From positions 1-25,622 of the forward strand of contig JAEZUR010000027.1 in the NCBI GenBank assembly GCA_023420935.1: 25,622 nt of DNA, read 5' to 3'. A program made the translations under genes and the position numbers. Source of the stretch: Bacillota bacterium (GTDB lineage: Bacteria > Bacillota > Clostridia > Lachnospirales > Lachnospiraceae). Of the stretch, positions 6,669 to 14,956 are shown piece by piece. Positions within the stretch are counted from its first letter, which is position 1. Each line of letters begins with the position of its first letter. Under the pieces are notes generated by a model. That model was not told where the DNA came from and did not search any database. It saw nothing but the letters and a program-made list of their open reading frames with translations.

Positions 6669-6704
6669 TTTCACTTCTTTATAAAACTACAACTTACATA
6701 CGAT

Positions 6705-6720
6705 TAACCAATATTGGTTA
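6705..6720. promoter_or_regulatory. 16-bp perfect palindrome, candidate operator
   Basis: TAACCAATATTGGTTA is perfectly symmetric and lies 84 bp before the start codon at 6804, about where a promoter for that gene would be (TAGTAT at 6735-6740 is a weak -10 candidate). It suits a dimeric repressor or activator. The regulator is not identifiable here. Confidence 0.5.
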
Positions 6721-6803
6721 TTATTATAAGTAACTAGTATTTTATACGTCCACATTATATAAAATACATGACATATTTCACTAAATGATTGCGAGGTAAA
6801 CCA

Positions 6804-8681
6804 ATGAACAAATTATATGAAAAATTGAACCTACCTGATTATGCCCTTGATATTTTGAATGGTTCAAAAGGGGTAATTATTCCAAAAACCAGAGCTGAGT
6901 TAATTACTCTTGCCATGGGTAATGACGAGAATACAGTTTTTGATGTTAAATATGAAGTTGAGGGAATGGGAACTGTACAGGAAGCTACCGTAACAAAGTG
7001 TAAAAACGGTGCGGTTGTAAATTATATGGATGACTATATGAGAAGACGTGATCCGGATTGTCTTTTTGTAGCAGATAAAAAAGATACAGACAAGCCTAGA
7101 TACTCAGATGTTTATGAAAAAGACTTTGAACCACTTAGAAAAGATACCTTCGAATGGTTAAAGAACCAGGAATTAATAGTATTCCCATTTAAATCCGGTG
7201 GAGAAGAATTTGGTTATGACTCTATTCTAATTGCGCCATCCAACGCTGGTTTCTTTGCAGCAGGACTTGCAGATTTACAAGGATTTCTTAACATAGATGA
7301 AATTGATTGGAAATTTGATGTAAAAGCAATTGTGTTTTTAGCACCTCCTTTCCGCCATACTCATTTCGATGGAAAACAGATCGTAATTCATAACCGTCTT
7401 GATACCATTCATGAAGTATATTCTTATAATCTCTATCCAGGCCCAAGTGCGAAAAAAGGTATTTACGGCGTATTATTAAACATTGGCGAACAAGAAGGAT
7501 GGGTAACGGCTCATGCTTCCACTGTTAAGGTAATTACTCCTTATGACAATGAAATCGTAATCATGCATGAAGGTGCTTCTGGTGGCGGTAAGAGTGAAAT
7601 GATTGAACAAGTTCATAAAGAAATGGATGGAAGAATTCTATTAGGAACTAATACTGTAACAGGTGAAAAGAATTACATTGAGTTAACGGATACTTGCGAA
7701 CTTCGTCCAGTTACCGATGATATGGCAATGTGTCATCCTGATATGCAGAATAATAGCAAAAAACTGGTTGTAAAAGATGCAGAATCTGGTTGGTTTTTAA
7801 GACTTGATAATATTAAGAGTTATGGTACAGCACCACAGTATGAAAAAATATTTACACAACCAACAGAACCACTTATATTCATGAACATTCAGGGTGTACC
7901 AAATGCTACTTGCCTTGTATGGGAACATACACTTGATTTAGATGGAACACCTTGTCCAAATCCTAGAGTTATTCTACCTAGAAGATTAGTAGAAGATGTA
8001 ATAGATGAACCAGTTGAAGTAGATGTAAGAAGCTTTGGAGTTAGAACTCCTGCCTGTACCAAAGAAAATCCTTCCTATGGTATCATGGGATTATTCCATA
8101 TCCTACCTCCAGCATTGGCATGGTTGTGGCGTTTAGTAGCACCAAGAGGATTTAATAACCCAAGTATTATTGGTTCACAAGAGATGACAAGTGAAGGTGT
8201 TGGTTCGTACTGGCCATTTGCTACTGGTAAAATGGTAAGCCAAGCAAATTTACTTCTTGATCAGATTGTAAATTCCTCAAGTACACGCTATGTACTTATC
8301 CCAAATCAACATGTTGGTGCATATGAAGTAAGCTTTATGCCTCAGTGGATTGCAAGAGAATACATTGCACGTCGTGGTAGTGCAAAATTCAAACCAGAAC
8401 ATTTAGTGGAAGCAAGATGCTCTTTATTTGGCTTTGGTCTAGACTCATTAAAAATAGATGGACAATATATTAGAAAAGCCTTCCTTCAACCTGAAAAGCA
8501 ACAAGAAGTAGGGAAAGAAGGTTATGATGCAGGAGCAAAGATTCTTACCGAGTTCTTCAGAGAAGAACTTGAAAAATACAATACTGACGAACTTAACCCA
8601 TTAGGGAAACAGATTATTGAATTGTTTATGAAAGATGCAAGTGTTCAGGAATATATTGATTTAATTCCAATGAGATACTAG
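6804..8681 (+). CDS. Large P-loop protein, probable DUF4914 family
   Basis: A 625-aa soluble protein without signal peptide or membrane segments. A clear Walker A motif GASGGGKS lies at residues 257-264, preceded by the strand EIVIMHE. This arrangement recalls PEP carboxykinase/HPr kinase-type P-loops, but I cannot name a substrate. Other striking stretches are FRHTHFDGKQIVIHNRLD (about 188-205) and IPNQHVGAYEVSFMPQWIAREY (about 500-520). Overall it resembles what is annotated as DUF4914 in Clostridia; that label is from memory. ATG 6804 follows GCGAGGT (6791-6797); an in-frame TTG at 6789 has no ribosome binding site. Its stop is 4 nt before the next gene, so the two form an operon. Upstream lie the hairpin cluster and a palindromic operator candidate. 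Confidence 0.7.
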   Translation: MNKLYEKLNLPDYALDILNGSKGVIIPKTRAELITLAMGNDENTVFDVKYEVEGMGTVQEATVTKCKNGAVVNYMDDYMRRRDPDCLFVADKKDTDKPRYSDVYEKDFEPLRKDTFEWLKNQELIVFPFKSGGEEFGYDSILIAPSNAGFFAAGLADLQGFLNIDEIDWKFDVKAIVFLAPPFRHTHFDGKQIVIHNRLDTIHEVYSYNLYPGPSAKKGIYGVLLNIGEQEGWVTAHASTVKVITPYDNEIVIMHEGASGGGKSEMIEQVHKEMDGRILLGTNTVTGEKNYIELTDTCELRPVTDDMAMCHPDMQNNSKKLVVKDAESGWFLRLDNIKSYGTAPQYEKIFTQPTEPLIFMNIQGVPNATCLVWEHTLDLDGTPCPNPRVILPRRLVEDVIDEPVEVDVRSFGVRTPACTKENPSYGIMGLFHILPPALAWLWRLVAPRGFNNPSIIGSQEMTSEGVGSYWPFATGKMVSQANLLLDQIVNSSSTRYVLIPNQHVGAYEVSFMPQWIAREYIARRGSAKFKPEHLVEARCSLFGFGLDSLKIDGQYIRKAFLQPEKQQEVGKEGYDAGAKILTEFFREELEKYNTDELNPLGKQIIELFMKDASVQEYIDLIPMRY

Positions 8682-8685
8682 TTCT

Positions 8686-9915
8686 ATGAAGACTATAGTA
8701 GGAAATAAGAGAAACATGGAGTTAAGACTAGTCGACTTGGTGCCTGCTATTTCAGGACTCATTGGAAAGATTGCACTTGTATCCTCATTTGCGCTTGTTT
8801 GGGCCAAAGAACTTGGGATAACGCATCCCAATTTTGTGCTTGAGAATGTAAGAATTGAAATACTAATAGGTAGTATCATAACGCTCATAGGAGCTTTATT
8901 ATATGCAAATGCAGCACCAGCTGGAACACTAGCACCTTTGGTTGTGCTAGTTCCAGCCATGGCTACATTTGGTGTTCATCCCTTGATTCTTGGAGTGCTG
9001 GTAGGATTGATTGGAATGATCGCTGTAAAAACTGGATTGTTTAATAAGTTAGTGGAGTTAGCTGGTTTTGTAACGAAAACAAGTATTACACTAACGTTTG
9101 GTATATCGGGACTTATTATGTCAGCAAAAAAACTCGTTCTTTATTTTGAAGAAGAGCAGGTGGCTAGTTATACAATTATTATACTTCTTAGCATCATTTA
9201 CGTGGTATTGTTTCGTGTTAAGAAAAATTGGCTCATCATCCCGGTTGCTGCAGTCGTATCATTTCTAGTTCCTTTAGTTCTTGGTACAGGGATTCAGATC
9301 TCTATGGTTCATACGAAATTAAACCTGAACCCATTTTATTGGTGGAATGAAATGTGGGGATTAGGTTTTGGACTTGATTTGGATACTATACTAAAGACCA
9401 TACCATTTGCTTTATTTGTTATTTTGTTATGGACTATTGATACAGTATCAATACAGACAATTCAAGAATCAAATGCTTCAACAGAAGAAGAGAAAATCAA
9501 CATGGACATCCCTCAATCCTTCCTAATTGTTTCTATACGAAATATAGTCGGATCAATATTTGGTGGAGCGCAGACAGGATCGCTATGGAGAAGCTTTCTA
9601 ATACCACTTTTTATGATGAAACGACCAATTCGAGCCTGTGCAATTGTATTAGGAATTACCGGTATTATTGGTAGCCTTACATTAGTACCGATTCAAATTA
9701 TGTCTTATGTACCCCTAGTGTGGTCAGTTCTACTTTTTGGAATATTTATGCCATTTACTGTAACAGCAGTTCAGAACATATTGAAAACGGAAAAGTCGGA
9801 AACTAAAATAATAGTAGTTCTTTGCTCCATAGTAGGAATAATAGTAAGTCCAATTTTTACTTGGATAACTTCGGTGTTTTATGAAAGAATTGTACTTAGA
9901 ACAAAAGAAAAATAG
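8686..9915 (+). CDS. Polytopic permease-like membrane protein (possibly DUF3360/SulP-NAT-like)
   Basis: This 409-aa integral membrane protein has about ten to twelve hydrophobic segments. Repeated small-residue stretches in the first half (LVPAISGLIGKIALVSSF, NAAPAGTLAPLVVLVPAMATFG) resemble the substrate-binding half-helices of nucleobase/sulfate permeases (NAT/SulP fold) and of DUF3360 proteins, and a second inverted set follows near residues 255-320 (DTVSIQTIQ, GGAQTGSLWRS). The substrate is unknown. It starts 4 nt after the P-loop gene. ATG 8686 has a weak ribosome binding site, and ATG 8716 (MELRLVDLV) is an alternative start. Probable role: a transporter working with the upstream P-loop protein, which is inferred from the tight operon only. 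Confidence 0.65.
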   Translation: MKTIVGNKRNMELRLVDLVPAISGLIGKIALVSSFALVWAKELGITHPNFVLENVRIEILIGSIITLIGALLYANAAPAGTLAPLVVLVPAMATFGVHPLILGVLVGLIGMIAVKTGLFNKLVELAGFVTKTSITLTFGISGLIMSAKKLVLYFEEEQVASYTIIILLSIIYVVLFRVKKNWLIIPVAAVVSFLVPLVLGTGIQISMVHTKLNLNPFYWWNEMWGLGFGLDLDTILKTIPFALFVILLWTIDTVSIQTIQESNASTEEEKINMDIPQSFLIVSIRNIVGSIFGGAQTGSLWRSFLIPLFMMKRPIRACAIVLGITGIIGSLTLVPIQIMSYVPLVWSVLLFGIFMPFTVTAVQNILKTEKSETKIIVVLCSIVGIIVSPIFTWITSVFYERIVLRTKEK

Positions 9916-9934
9916 AATTAGAATTAAATTTATT

Positions 9935-9962
9935 TGGCTGTTCCTTACGGAACAGCCATTTT
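9935..9962 (+). terminator. Terminator after the P-loop/permease operon
   Basis: TGGCTGTTCC (9935-9944) pairs perfectly with GGAACAGCCA (9949-9958) around TTAC and is followed by TTTT. Confidence 0.88.
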
Positions 9963-10008
9963 AAGAAGGAAGTGAGCCAGCAAGGAATTACTCCAAGGAG
10001 AAATGCCG

Positions 10009-10188
10009 CTACTCTCCCTTGCTGCTCAGCGGATTGTGGTTGCCTTCAAAAAACTTGCCGTTATCCGGATTTATTCCTGAAGGGATGAAATTTTTTAGGT
10101 AAGGATTGTCAGGTTGTTGATTCTCTTTTTGTTCTTGATTCACAACAGTGTCTTTCGAACTGTCACTAAGTTTCATATTATGATTCAT
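10009..10188 (-). CDS. Small hydrophilic protein of unknown function
   Basis: A 59-aa reading frame beginning MNHNMKLSDSSKDTVVNQEQ is preceded on the minus strand by AGAGGT, 5 nt before the ATG. The first half is rich in Asn, Gln, Ser and charged residues and looks disordered. The second half (NPYLKNFIPSGINPDNGKFF, then EGNHNPLSSKG) has a patterned Pro/Gly/Asn composition that looks selected. No cysteine, membrane segment or signal peptide is present. It lies between the convergent permease gene and the ABC exporter, with a partial stem-loop (9979-9985 with 10017-10023) downstream. I do not recognise the family. The ribosome binding site and amino-acid composition support a real gene. Confidence 0.55.
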   Translation of the reverse strand: MNHNMKLSDSSKDTVVNQEQKENQQPDNPYLKNFIPSGINPDNGKFFEGNHNPLSSKGE

Positions 10189-10384
10189 GTTGTACCTCTT
10201 TCTAATATGATACTAGTAGCATAACCAAAAACGGCAACCTTATACATGAAAAGATTGAGAGTTACACAGAGAAGATTGTTGAGTCAGTGTATTAGGTGAA
10301 TTATGATAAGATATTATGTTATATAGTTATGATATTCAGTAAGCTTATCTTATATTATCGAAAGATGAAAAAATAATATAAGGA

Positions 10385-11221
10385 CTAACCCCATATAGCA
10401 CTTGCATCTGTAGAGCTTCTATTCACGCGAGAAAAATCGGTGTTAACAAATGAGATGGTTGATAATATTAAAAATATAAAACCGATTGCTATAATGATTG
10501 TAAAAGACAGAATTGGAGTAACAATAAATCCATTGATGTTAATTGCCAATCCTTCTTTCACCAGCTCAGCAGATGATAGATTGGTTTTCTCCAAAACGAT
10601 CATACGAAAGAAAGCTGTTGCATAAGTCATTGGATTAAAATAAGCAAAAAATCTAAGCGAATCAGGTAACATGGATAAAGGGATATATGCACCTGATATA
10701 AAGGTAAGTGGCATCGTTACGGCTGTCTTGACAATCTGAAATGTTTGTCCACTTCGCACTTTGGTGGCAAGAAATAACCCAACACCAGAAAAAACAAGTC
10801 CAACACAGATCATTGCTAATAGAATCCAGAGTGGTGTAATCCAGGATGTAAATCTAATTCCAATGAACAACCCAAGAATTAAAATCATTACTCCCTGCAA
10901 GGTTGAAACTGTAGCTGCTGATAATAATTGTCCCATAGCAACCGTAATTCTTTTGGCAGGGGAAACTAGCACTTCTTTCATAAATCCGCTAACCATATCA
11001 TCCACTGTTGATGAGGCTAAATTTAGTGAACTTTCAAATACCGTCGTAATAATAACACCCGAAAGCATATAAGCAATGGGATTTTCTATTACGTCATTTT
11101 TAAATATTGCTCCAAATACATAGACGAAGAAAAAAGGAAAGATAAGTGAAAAAATTAATCCGGTCTTATTCCTTATAAAGGCTTTCAATCCTCTTTTCCA
11201 CAACGCAAATATTGTATTCAT
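10385..11221 (-). CDS. ABC-2 type exporter permease
   Basis: This 278-aa membrane subunit of an ABC exporter follows the DrrB/NodJ plan. A short cytoplasmic N-terminus (MNTIFALWKRGLKAFIRNKTG) leads to six membrane segments (about residues 20-40, 52-72, 100-125, 133-155, 165-185 and 230-260). The family motif FFAYFNPMTYATAFFR lies just before the last large loop. The gene starts 1 nt after the stop of the ATPase gene on the same strand, so the two are translationally coupled and form one transporter. Substrate is unknown; relatives export drugs, lipids or peptides. The small protein gene at 10009-10188 is next downstream and might be cotranscribed. Confidence 0.88.
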   Translation of the reverse strand: MNTIFALWKRGLKAFIRNKTGLIFSLIFPFFFVYVFGAIFKNDVIENPIAYMLSGVIITTVFESSLNLASSTVDDMVSGFMKEVLVSPAKRITVAMGQLLSAATVSTLQGVMILILGLFIGIRFTSWITPLWILLAMICVGLVFSGVGLFLATKVRSGQTFQIVKTAVTMPLTFISGAYIPLSMLPDSLRFFAYFNPMTYATAFFRMIVLEKTNLSSAELVKEGLAININGFIVTPILSFTIIIAIGFIFLILSTISFVNTDFSRVNRSSTDASAIWG

Positions 11222-11222
11222 A

Positions 11223-12143
11223 TTATGATTCCTCCCTTATTTTCCTTCCTGTGATCTCCAGGAAGACATCGTTAAACGTACCTTTTTTAATCTCAATATC
11301 CGTAATTACTTCTTTTTGCTGGCTCAATACTTGTAATAGAGGATTAATATTTTCAGCGTCTACCTTATAATATCCCTCTTTCTTTTCATAATTCAGTTCA
11401 TATTGTGCAAGCAACTGTTCCAACTCAGATTCATTCTTAGTGGTGATATATGCTTTATCTTTTGTGAATTCTTTTTTCAAAGCATAAGGTGTATCATGTG
11501 CTACGATATTTCCACCGTCGATAATTGCAATCTTATTACATATTTCTGCTTCTTCCATATAATGAGTAGTTAGAAAAATAGTTATATTTCTCTCTTTTTG
11601 AAGTTTTACAATATACTCCCAAATATGAGAGCGAGTCTGTGGATCTAGCCCTGTCGTCGGTTCATCAAGAAATAGAACCTTAGGGTAGTGTATTAAACCA
11701 CGAGCAATTTCTACACGGCGTTTCATACCACCTGACAAAGCACCTACTAATTTCTTTCTTTCACCCAGTAAATCTACTAGATTTAAAACAAATTGAATTC
11801 GTTCTTCCACTTCTTTTTTGGGAACATTGTAAAAGACACAATGCATCTTAAGATTTTCGTCGATTGTCATCTTGGAATCAAGTGTTGAATCTTGAAATAC
11901 AACTCCAATCGTTGATCTTACTTCGCTTTTTTGTGTAGTAACATCTTTCCCATCTATTAAAAGTGTTCCAGATGTTTTTTCAAATATGGTACATAACGTA
12001 TTAATGGTTGTACTTTTTCCGGCTCCATTTGGCCCTAAAAATGCAAAGATAGTCCCTTCCTCCACCTGGAAAGAAATATTATTTACTGCAATAAAATCAC
12101 CATATTTTTTCGTAAAGTTCTTGACTTCTATAATTGAACTCAT
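11223..12143 (-). CDS. ABC transporter ATP-binding protein (DrrA-like)
   Basis: This 306-aa ATPase drives the adjacent ABC-2 permease. Walker A is GPNGAGKST at 37-45 and the Q-loop is FQD near 83-85. The signature LSGGM is at 136-140, Walker B VLFLDEP at 156-162, and the switch histidine is H194 (LTTHYMEE). A C-terminal extension of about 80 residues after the nucleotide-binding domain, ending in DVFLEITGRKIREES, is typical of the daunorubicin-resistance/drug-export subgroup. The minus-strand ribosome binding site AGGAGGT lies 5-6 nt before the ATG. A leader of about 140 nt separates it from the extended -10 promoter near 12290-12298. Substrate cannot be told from the sequence. Confidence 0.92.
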   Translation of the reverse strand: MSSIIEVKNFTKKYGDFIAVNNISFQVEEGTIFAFLGPNGAGKSTTINTLCTIFEKTSGTLLIDGKDVTTQKSEVRSTIGVVFQDSTLDSKMTIDENLKMHCVFYNVPKKEVEERIQFVLNLVDLLGERKKLVGALSGGMKRRVEIARGLIHYPKVLFLDEPTTGLDPQTRSHIWEYIVKLQKERNITIFLTTHYMEEAEICNKIAIIDGGNIVAHDTPYALKKEFTKDKAYITTKNESELEQLLAQYELNYEKKEGYYKVDAENINPLLQVLSQQKEVITDIEIKKGTFNDVFLEITGRKIREES

Positions 12144-12289
12144 AAAGACCTCCTCTTCCTGTTAGTTTATTAACTGTTTAAATTATTACTATTAATCGCA
12201 GTATTAAACATAAATGTATGGAATCTTCAAAACTAGTAGTGACATAGCGAGTAATATGTAAGTTATTCCAAATTTATGGTACTAAGTTC

Positions 12290-12298
12290 ATTATATCA
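12290..12298 (-). promoter_or_regulatory. Extended -10 promoter of the ABC exporter operon
   Basis: Read on the minus strand, TGATATAAT is a TGN-TATAAT extended -10 element; the -35 is weak. Upstream on the same strand, TGTGAT (12334-12339) and ATCACA (12350-12355) form an inverted repeat with a 10-bp spacer, and a third TGTGAT overlaps the -10. These could bind a regulator. The rest of the gap 12144-12443 shows no gene. Confidence 0.5.
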
Positions 12299-12443
12299 CA
12301 GGCTATCCCGCGAAGAAAGACATTTCCGACCATTGTGATAGGAAATTGAATCACATAGATAGAACATAGAGAGAGTTATTAAAATAAAGGGAATATTTAT
12401 ACTTGTAATATTAGATATATTAGTGGAATTTCTCAAATTAGGA

Positions 12444-12472
12444 TTGACAATATAGTGCATTTCTTATATAAT
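12444..12472 (+). promoter_or_regulatory. Promoter of tRNA-Leu
   Basis: TTGACA (12444-12449), a 17-bp spacer and TATAAT (12467-12472), about 50 bp before the tRNA. Confidence 0.88.
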
Positions 12473-12523
12473 ATCATTTGTTCGATACGTGATAATTTCG
12501 AGTGTTAGAATGTAAATAATTAA

Positions 12524-12608
12524 GCAGTCGTGGCGGAATTGGCATACGCGCTAGACTAAGGATCTAGTGGTCATTGCGACCGTACGGGTTCAAGTCCCGT
12601 CGACTGCA
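12524..12608 (+). tRNA. tRNA-Leu (anticodon AAG)
   Basis: This 85-nt class II tRNA has acceptor arms GCAGTCG/CGACTGC, a D-arm with GGCGGAATTGGCA, and an anticodon stem CTAGA/TCTAG around loop CTAAGGA with AAG at 12558-12560. A long variable arm (TGGTCATTGCGACCG) follows, then T-loop GGTTCAAGTCC and discriminator A. CCA is not encoded. The first anticodon base is A, which in bacteria is normally confined to tRNA-Arg(ACG). A promoter and terminator flank it. Confidence 0.95.
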
Positions 12609-12617
12609 CTAGAAATC

Positions 12618-12660
12618 AAGAGTTTCAGAGTTTGGATAAAACTTTGAAACTCTTATTTTT
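12618..12660 (+). terminator. Terminator after tRNA-Leu
   Basis: AAGAGTTTCAGAGTTT (12618-12633) pairs with AAACTTTGAAACTCTT (12639-12654), 16 bp with one G-U, followed by ATTTTTG. Confidence 0.9.
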
Positions 12661-12746
12661 GTGTTTGCAATGCAATTGGAATGCTACTAGAAATTACAAA
12701 AAGCAACTTTATCTGCAAAATTATTGACAAGGGGAGGAAATGCATT

Positions 12747-12785
12747 TTGCCGAATAAAAAGGTTCTGGCAGCCGCAGTGATATAA
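12747..12785 (+). pseudogene. Possible 5' remnant of a gene (12 codons)
   Basis: A good ribosome binding site GGGGAGG (12732-12738) is followed 8 nt later by TTG and the frame MPNKKVLAAAVI before a stop. It looks like the start of a signal-peptide gene that was cut off, but a short leader peptide or chance are equally possible. The rest of 12661-12866 shows nothing else. Confidence 0.2.
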
Positions 12786-12866
12786 GTTAATTTAGGTCTT
12801 ATAATATCAGATGTGATGAACCTGAAGTTATCGGTTATTGTCCGAGATGGGGCTTACAGAAATCTA

Positions 12867-14159
12867 TTAGGTGCTTATATCCAGCGGCAGCAGAAGCTGC
12901 AGGGTGAATATACCTCCCTCTGTTTCAAAGGAATATAAGCCACCATGACGTTCAACAATAGCGATGATACTCGTAATTCCAAAGCCATGTCCATTTTCTT
13001 TATTACTCGATTTGGGTGTTTCACCCACCATCTCTATTACTCCCTCATAAGCATTTTCTGTTGAAATAACAAGTCTTCTGTCACTTAAAACAGCATGAAT
13101 ATGAACCTTACGAAGCTTTTCCTCCTCCACCTTGGCAGTGGCTGTAATGGCGTTCTCCAGCGCGTTGGACAAAAGTGCGCAAAGTTCCGTATCGTTTATT
13201 CCGAGCTCCTTTGGCAGGTGGATATTTGTATTCAAAGTAACTTGCTCCATTTTTGCCCGAGCTGCAAAATTTGATACAATCAGATTGACCGTCTCATTTT
13301 CACAGTAGCGTACTGGGGTCAGGGCATCAATATCAGATTCCGTAACGGCAAGGTATTCCTTAATCTTATAGAGGTCACCGTCGGCTGCATAGCTGCCAAT
13401 CAGTGCAAGGTGATGCCGCATATCATGGCGATATATCATCGTGTTGCTTTGCATCTGCCGCATGATATCAAGTTCTACCCGGGACTGATGAAGCTGGGAG
13501 GCAAAGATATCCCGCTCCTGCTGTGCTTGCGTCTGTTTTTTGTTTTCACTGTAATAAAGGACAACAAAAAGAAGATAAAAGGTGCAGATTAAGGAAGGCG
13601 TAAATTGTACCGCCTCACGAGCACCGCTATATAATAGATTCGTGTAGATTGTAGTAGCATAATCAAATATGTAATACAAAAGAGGCATTGCACCAAATGC
13701 CAGGCAGGAGCGTATGGACCGTTCCATTAATTCCTGTATTGAGTTGGCAACGTATTTTTTGAGAAAATAGTACACAAAGCACATGGTAATAAGGTACCCG
13801 ATATGATCTGAAACCTTGCTGCCTGTTAGTGCCAATAAGGTAGAGCCGACCCAGCGAGGTATCTGACAGCAAAGATAAGCAGTTAGCACACTGATAATGG
13901 AAATGGAACAGGGACGTTTAAAATAAAAAACAAGAAATAATGCCGCCGGAAGATGAGTAATTAAAGGATATATCCGTTTGGTAGCCTCTAGCCCCAATGT
14001 CCTCCAGCTCAAAATCTGTATAAAAAGCAGCATGAAAAAAAAGATAGTAATACCAAGCTTTCCAAACCGTTTGGGTTTCACAGCCGCAAAAAGAAGAGTA
14101 ACAGCAAGGCCGAATACTAAAACGATAAAGGAACGAAGTAGAATTAGTACGCTAATCAT
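12867..14159 (-). CDS. GHKL sensor histidine kinase (AgrC/NatK-like)
   Basis: This is the sensor of a LytTR-type two-component system. The product is 430 aa from ATG 14159. Six or seven hydrophobic segments fill residues 1-200, then comes a coiled linker (KKQTQAQQERDIFASQLHQSRVEL region). The phospho-accepting H-box is YRHDMRHHL near residue 245, the N-box LLSNALENAI near 335, and the G-box NGHGFGIT near 390, without a classical HisKA domain. An in-frame ATG at 14177 overlaps the regulator gene; I prefer 14159 because it sits 2 nt after the regulator stop and GGGGGGA precedes it. It is cotranscribed with that regulator. The ligand is unknown; AgrC relatives sense peptides, but no peptide precursor gene is evident. 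Confidence 0.88.
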   Translation of the reverse strand: MISVLILLRSFIVLVFGLAVTLLFAAVKPKRFGKLGITIFFFMLLFIQILSWRTLGLEATKRIYPLITHLPAALFLVFYFKRPCSISIISVLTAYLCCQIPRWVGSTLLALTGSKVSDHIGYLITMCFVYYFLKKYVANSIQELMERSIRSCLAFGAMPLLYYIFDYATTIYTNLLYSGAREAVQFTPSLICTFYLLFVVLYYSENKKQTQAQQERDIFASQLHQSRVELDIMRQMQSNTMIYRHDMRHHLALIGSYAADGDLYKIKEYLAVTESDIDALTPVRYCENETVNLIVSNFAARAKMEQVTLNTNIHLPKELGINDTELCALLSNALENAITATAKVEEEKLRKVHIHAVLSDRRLVISTENAYEGVIEMVGETPKSSNKENGHGFGITSIIAIVERHGGLYSFETEGGIFTLQLLLPLDIST

Positions 14160-14161
14160 CT

Positions 14162-14890
14162 TTAAGCATCCCCCCATTCGTCTGCCAACAGCAGATGCTT
14201 CATATAGGCAGCTTTTGCCTTTGGAAAAGTATCCCTTGCTACTGGTATCAGATTACCAAGTATGGTCAAAAAGCCCTTTTTTTCAAGCTCAGTCACATGT
14301 CTTAAGTTTACTACATAAGAGCGGTGCGGTTTAAAGAAATGTGGATCAGATAGCAGGTTATCCTCATAATCGGCAAGATACCCATAGGCCTCTCGACGAT
14401 CACCATTAACAAGAAGAAACTGCACGGTACGATTTATGACTTCTACTGATACAATCTGCGAAAAGGGAAGTTTTATGATACCACTTCCTGTTTTTAGTGT
14501 CAGATAGGTCTCTTTTTGCGTAAATATTGTAAGCAACTTATCTAGAACCGGAAAGATTTCCTCTCTATGAGCAGGTTTAATAATGTAGTCTTTCGCATGC
14601 ACACGGTAGCTCTCTACTGCAAATTCCCGTGAAGAGGTAAGGAAAATAATCGGAAGCTCACTATCGGTTCGGCGAATTTCTTTTGCAGCCTCCATGCCAG
14701 AAATACCGGGCATTAAGATATCCAAAAAAAGCAAATCAAACTGCCTTCTTTGCATGATTTCTAATAGCTCAACCGCACTGTGAAACGCTTCATATGTAAT
14801 GGTAGGGTTCTTATCCCTTTGGTAGTCCTCCAGCAGAGAGGAAATACGGGAAAGCTCATCTGTATTATCATCACAAACTGCTATATGCAT
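14162..14890 (-). CDS. LytTR-family response regulator (AgrA-like)
   Basis: A 242-aa regulator paired with the kinase downstream. The receiver domain (1-120) has the acidic pair D7-D8, phospho-acceptor D57 (LLFLDILMPGISG), T85 and K105 (YIIKPA). The LytTR DNA-binding domain (about 132-235) shows YLTLKTGSGIIKLPFSQIVSVE and the strongly conserved FFKPHRSYVVNLRHV. ATG 14890 gives MHIAVCDD and has GGGAG 8 nt upstream; ATGs further upstream add non-homologous residues. Its promoter (14928-14956) lies in the divergent intergenic region that also holds phased LytTR-like repeats, so autoregulation and control of the plus-strand gene at 15080 are likely. Confidence 0.92.
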   Translation of the reverse strand: MHIAVCDDNTDELSRISSLLEDYQRDKNPTITYEAFHSAVELLEIMQRRQFDLLFLDILMPGISGMEAAKEIRRTDSELPIIFLTSSREFAVESYRVHAKDYIIKPAHREEIFPVLDKLLTIFTQKETYLTLKTGSGIIKLPFSQIVSVEVINRTVQFLLVNGDRREAYGYLADYEDNLLSDPHFFKPHRSYVVNLRHVTELEKKGFLTILGNLIPVARDTFPKAKAAYMKHLLLADEWGDA

Positions 14891-14927
14891 CTTCATTTCT
14901 CCCATTTGTGTAAAATTATCCGAGTAT

Positions 14928-14956
14928 ATTGTAGCATAAAGCAATAGCAGATTCAA
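14928..14956 (-). promoter_or_regulatory. Promoter of the LytTR regulator-kinase operon
   Basis: On the minus strand TTGAAT (14956-14951) and TACAAT (14933-14928) are 17 bp apart. The -35 overlaps the weakest of the three 21-bp-spaced repeats. Confidence 0.7.
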
